Position numbers and translations under genes: made by a program
The notes under the pieces: generated by a model
Told to the model about the DNA's origin: nothing
What the model saw: only the letters and a program-made list of their open reading frames with translations
The model's database searches: none
In this document: positions 62,242-64,000 of the stretch, in pieces
Numbering within the stretch: position 1 is the stretch's first letter
Layout of the letters: every line of letters starts with the position of its first letter
Assembly: GCA_026419775.2 (NCBI GenBank)
Contig: JAOPGA020000467.1
Span: 62,001 to 126,000 of the forward strand
From: Acrasis kona
Lineage: Eukaryota; Heterolobosea; Eutetramitea; Acrasida; Acrasidae
Direction: 5' to 3'
Length of the DNA: 64,000 nt

Positions 62242-63828
62242 AAATCAAATCCCCAAATCTCTACTGCGTGCACTCCAAACTCTGACTTTTCCGTTAAGGA
62301 TTCTTGATTTCCAAATGTTTCACATGAATAACTTGATCCGGAGTCAAAGTCCTTGTTGATGCGAATGGCACATCCACTGTTCTCTTGTTCTGCTTCAATG
62401 TTACTTGACCCCATCATGATGTATTGTTGGTTGCTAATAAATAAAACTAGAATTTGTTCTGGTCCATCTGAAGCAGTCAAAGAGCAACTCTTTGGTTTGT
62501 TGTTCGTCGTCATGAGTTGATCCGTCCTCTTGTTGAGTGGTGGTGGACCAATGGAATGTGTATACAAATGTCTCTCCCGTTCCGTAGAATCTATTAAAGT
62601 CACGTATGGATTCGCTGACGAACGCTCCTATCACTTCCTGGCGTGTGGTTTGGATCACCATGACACAAGGTCCTTGGTCGTCACATCGGGTCAATAATGT
62701 CTTGAGACTAATTCCATGATGTTTAGTGCTGTAGAGGAGCTGCCACTCTCTGTTTTGGAAACGTAGCGGAAGAACGGCGTGAAGTGCTTTGGAATGATCT
62801 GTGGTCAAGATGCTGTCCTTCACCAGAGTGGGAGTGAATGTACGGTTTGCAATTTGATCCAACCTCTCATGGACGCTGCGTGATGAGTTTGTCAATGTGA
62901 TTGTCCTTCTGTGGTTACCTGCATCGACGCGTGTACCTTTGCGCATGGCACGGTAAATTTGCTCCCTGATCTTTTCGCCTTCGTCTTCATCCTCATCTTC
63001 GCTGCTGGTGACATAAGAAGCCTCCGACTTTGATGAAAGACCGAAACGGGATTTGTAACGCTCCATGAACTTGTCTATTATTGATTCTTTGAAGGAGAAA
63101 TTCTCATTCTCCTCATCTTCTTGCTCGACAACAATCGCTGGTATCTCTGGAGCTACATAATCAGGATTCAAAATCTTAATTTTCTGGGTAGAGTATAGTT
63201 CGTCCATCAAATCAAGATAGTTGATTGACAAGAATTCGTGAAGTTCCATGTTATGCTTCATTGCAACACTCAAGGCAGACGAACCGTGTACGAGGTCTTC
63301 ATCAGTGACAATGTGATCTATGTATTTGTTAGATAAACTTGTTTGCGCTTCTTGCTCAATCTCCTCCTTTGGTAGGTCTTCGTCCATTATAAAAACTTCA
63401 TCTTCAGCAATGTGCTGGGCGTCCTCAATATCTTTGTTTGGTTCCCGTACATTTTCCTCAGAGGAGCTTTGTACAAGTTCAGTTTGCGCCTTTTCTTCGG
63501 AGGGTTCGGCTTTTGTTTGATCATTCTTCTCTGTTACTGCCTTGAAGGGGTTTGGCACCCATCCAAGTGGCGAAGTTGAGTAGTTAAAGGGGTTTGGCAT
63601 CCATCCAGTGACCTTCTTGAACATCGATGATTGCTGGGGTGGAACATCTGATAACTCATTTTCCCTGAGCAGGGGTTTCAAGCCCATAGATATTCTCATC
63701 TTATTAATGTCCTCAAACGTCATTTCTACTTCTTCCACAGGAGAGGATACTTGCTGCACAATCTCCTCATGATCTTCATGTGCGGTTGTATCTAGTATCA
63801 GATTTTGAGAAGGACTGGACGATGTCAT
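62238..63828 (-). CDS. OXR1-like TLDc protein with an apparent +1 frameshift
   Basis: The upstream frame runs from ATG 63828 to TAG at 62434 (464 codons). The TLDc domain continues in the +1 frame from about 62435 to TAA at 62238; skipping base 62436 gives 529 residues. TLDc signature parts are LTTDHSKALHAVLPLRF, FYGTGETFVYTF, FRWTRTNSSFIY (frame 1), then SNQQYIMMGSSN, CAIRINKDF, YSCETFGNQ and VEIWGF (frame 2). They align without a gap with OXR1. TLDc proteins protect against oxidative stress and bind V-ATPase. The N-terminal half is acidic with repeated PNPF motifs. The shift may be a sequence error, a programmed event, or a 55-nt intron that would remove the matching residues. Confidence 0.85.
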
Positions 63829-64000
63829 TGAGCGACCACCACAAGTTGTTCCAATAAAAATTTATTTACAATGTCAACCTCAGCGCGAATATAGTGAACT
63901 CATTTCATTCTATATATATTATTGTAAAACCACCTGGAAAGGCTTTGTTGATGTACACACAAGAGGATGGGGAATAAAATCAAGGTTCCGCAACATTTAG
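63829..64000. other. Right-edge intergenic, nothing recognised
   Basis: 172 bp upstream of the TLDc gene. Contains a short AT run (tatatatatt). No gene begins here that I can see. Confidence 0.4.

Noticed and set aside
1-64000. CRISPR arrays, operons, ribosome-binding sites, prophage
   Set aside because: None seen. Genes have introns, AATAAA signals and alternating strands, so prokaryotic features do not apply.

Overview
This window is nuclear DNA from a unicellular eukaryote with a very compact, AT-rich genome. The gene set is eukaryotic: calmodulin, eIF3a, class I PI3-kinase, Rab, the GATOR2 subunit WDR24, complex I NDUFB9, RIO1, UBE2C and dolichyldiphosphatase. I placed 38 introns from frame continuity. 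All are GT-AG, and all are 31-51 nt long. The standard code applies, with TAA, TAG and TGA all used as stops. Signalling and surface families (CHASE-RGS receptor, ephrin-receptor-like Cys-rich membrane protein, protease-lectin fusion, many Rab/F-box/TPR proteins) would fit a free-living amoeba or amoeboflagellate such as a heterolobosean. That placement is inference. A BBS6/MKKS-like chaperonin hints at a cilium at some life stage.

Layout. Bases 1-6400 hold surface and secreted genes: a truncated secreted protein at the left edge, a GT61-type glycosyltransferase, and a Thr/Pro/Cys repeat precursor. Around them lie duplicated intergenic segments (229 bp and 130 bp), a perfect 34-bp inverted repeat, and eroded sequence. 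Bases 6400-13400 hold a Rab GTPase, a double-CDGSH iron-sulfur protein, a class I PI3K, a UBE2C-type E2 and a TTC39-family protein. Bases 13800-24400 hold a CHASE/pseudocyclase/RGS receptor, an M29-like hydrolase, calmodulin, dolichyldiphosphatase, an SGT co-chaperone and the BBS6-like chaperonin. Bases 25100-34900 hold RIO1, the Cys-rich receptor-like protein, dephospho-CoA kinase, a nucleotidyltransferase and NDUFB9. Bases 34980-48660 hold a C2-RCC1 protein, a two-ring AAA ATPase, a trypsin/C-type-lectin fusion, RRP7, WDR24 and a cytochrome c/ascorbate peroxidase. Bases 49000-64000 hold an ecto-apyrase, a coiled-coil/PH protein, a HAP40-like protein, eIF3a, an F-box/TPR protein and an OXR1/TLDc protein.

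Architecture. Genes alternate strand and nearly touch. Divergent start codons lie 18, 41 and 51 bp apart. Convergent stop codons lie 16 and 10 bp apart, and in one case overlap by 4 bp. In several genes the AATAAA poly(A) signal overlaps the stop codon or encodes the last two residues. There are no bacterial-style operons, and neighbours share no pathway, so co-regulation would come only from shared divergent promoters or antisense 3' ends. Start codons were taken as the first in-frame ATG, so several open frames that begin at TTG or GTG have been shortened.

Functional threads that cross the window are PI3K/mTORC1 signalling (PI3K, WDR24), ribosome production and translation (RIO1, RRP7, eIF3a), protein folding (SGT, BBS6-like, AAA ATPase), mitochondrial function (NDUFB9, CDGSH protein, peroxidase) and cell-surface interaction.
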